Assembly (NCBI RefSeq): GCF_000331005.1
Contig: NZ_AEJB01000361.1
Coordinates: 62,001 to 126,000 of the forward strand
DNA length: 64,000 nt
Origin: Streptomyces turgidiscabies Car8
GTDB lineage: Bacteria; Actinomycetota; Actinomycetes; Streptomycetales; Streptomycetaceae
Direction of reading: 5' to 3'
Under the pieces are notes generated by a model that worked only from the letters and a program-made list of their open reading frames with translations, did no database searches and was not told where the DNA came from. Position 1 is the first letter of the stretch, and every line of letters begins with the position of its first letter. The position numbers and the translations under genes were made by a program. Positions 63,417 through 64,000 of the stretch are shown here, piece by piece.

Positions 63417-64000
63417 AGCGGTTGCGCCGGTCGCCGCTTCGCGCGCGCCTGAGCATGGTCGTCACGGTGCTGTGCGCCGGCGCCATGGCAGCCACGGCAC
63501 TCAGCTGGATTCTCAGCGGCGATCCGGCCGTGATCGTGCTCGTGGAACTGGCAGGGCTGACCGGTGTGGCCCTGGTGAGCACTACTGTCGTACGGCGGGA
63601 ACTGCGCCCGCTGGAGCGGGCTGCGGACACGGCCGACACCATCGCCGCCGGCGACTTCGCCCAGCGGTTGACCGTAGCCGCCTCAGCACCCACCACGGAG
63701 GTCGGACGCCTCGCGGACGCCTTGAACGGGATGCTCGACCAGATCCAGGCCGCGCTCACCGCCCGCGAGCAGTCCGAGGAGCGGATGCGTCAGTTCGTGG
63801 CGGACGCCTCGCACGAACTGCGCACGCCGCTCCAATCCCTGCGCGGCTACGCCGAGTTGTACCAGAGCGGGGCGCTGCCGGACCGGGCCGCGGTGAACGA
63901 GGCGGTGGAGCGGATGCTCTCCGAGATCCATCGCATGACACGGCTGGTCGAGTCGCTCCTCGGGCTTGCCCGGTTCGACGAGCAGGACGAGGCAAGTCTT
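63410..64000 (+). CDS. Sensor histidine kinase (partial, runs off the window)
   Basis: ATG 63410 overlaps the response-regulator stop by 7 bases, with GGAG upstream. Two membrane helices (LSMVVTVLCAGAMAATALSW and VIVLVELAGLTGVALVSTTV) are separated by only a short loop, so there is almost no extracellular sensor. A HAMP domain (RRELRPLERAADTADTIAAG) and a HisKA dimerisation domain with the phospho-acceptor His in FVADASHELRTPLQSL follow. The catalytic ATPase domain is beyond the right edge. The tiny external loop suggests sensing of membrane state or a partner protein, in line with the adjacent MMPL exporter. Confidence 0.93.
   Translation, partial: MLKRLRRSPLRARLSMVVTVLCAGAMAATALSWILSGDPAVIVLVELAGLTGVALVSTTVVRRELRPLERAADTADTIAAGDFAQRLTVAASAPTTEVGRLADALNGMLDQIQAALTAREQSEERMRQFVADASHELRTPLQSLRGYAELYQSGALPDRAAVNEAVERMLSEIHRMTRLVESLLGLARFDEQDEASL

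Overview
The window is high-GC actinobacterial DNA, almost certainly from a Streptomyces. The evidence is the codon-position GC bias, frequent GTG starts, ATGA/GTGA gene overlaps, Tat and lipoprotein signals, a typical XRE regulator, and IS110, ISAs1, IS256 and Tn3-type transposon material. A tomatinase-like GH10 enzyme embedded in a sugar-utilisation cluster suggests a plant-associated strain, possibly a scab-type pathogen. That ecological statement is inference from gene content only.

Region 1 (about 1-21.1 kb) is a glycan or saponin utilisation locus. It holds the tail of a GH127 beta-L-arabinofuranosidase, a LacI regulator, a secreted GH10 tomatinase-like enzyme (tomA-like) downstream of a GH1 beta-glucosidase, a second LacI, a cutinase remnant, a TetR regulator, a complete sugar ABC importer (lipoprotein plus two permeases), two GH3 enzymes, a GH35-like beta-galactosidase, an SDR dehydrogenase and a Tat-exported GH106-like rhamnosidase. 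The simplest model is that the secreted enzymes strip sugars from plant glycosides, the importer takes up the oligosaccharide, and cytoplasmic GH1/GH3/GH35 enzymes degrade it.

Region 2 (21.2-27.9 kb) is a graveyard of broken catabolic genes: an alpha/beta hydrolase, a ketosteroid-dehydrogenase-like flavoprotein, ferredoxin reductase, CaiB-type CoA transferases, acyl-CoA dehydrogenase, enoyl-CoA hydratase and amidohydrolase. Intact IclR and double-MarR regulators remain among them. Related debris appears at 53 kb (KstR-like TetR) and 58 kb (hydroxy-oxovalerate aldolase and acetaldehyde dehydrogenase).

Region 3 (27.9-36.3 kb) is mobile-element rich: an XRE regulator, an intact IS110-family element, a VOC protein, an ISAs1-family element with a 10-bp target duplication, a small secreted protein, a frameshifted IS256-family element with an 11-bp target duplication, an older transposase remnant and a decayed serine recombinase.

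Region 4 (36.5-46.2 kb) has an SDR / alpha-beta hydrolase / quinone oxidoreductase / TetR operon, a Tn3 transposase remnant fused to a GH1 remnant, and a MacB/FtsX-type ABC exporter pair.

Region 5 (46.2-52.8 kb) has a large secreted DUF6351-like hydrolase, a Gfo/Idh oxidoreductase, and a second GH1 beta-glucosidase divergent from its own LacI regulator with a perfect palindromic operator.

Region 6 (53-57.8 kb) is a reactive-sulfur (persulfide) detoxification module: a CsoR/CstR-type repressor, rhodaneses, a TauE exporter, a CstB-like persulfide dioxygenase-rhodanese and a frameshifted DUF302 gene. Repeated TACCC/GGGTA operators link them.

Region 7 (57.8-64 kb) has damaged aldolase/dehydrogenase and lutBC remnants, then an MMPL transporter divergent from an OmpR-type response regulator and its histidine kinase, which runs off the right edge.

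The number of single-base lesions is high, so either strong gene decay or some sequencing error must be considered. Functional assignments rest on reading the translated sequences; no database search was run.
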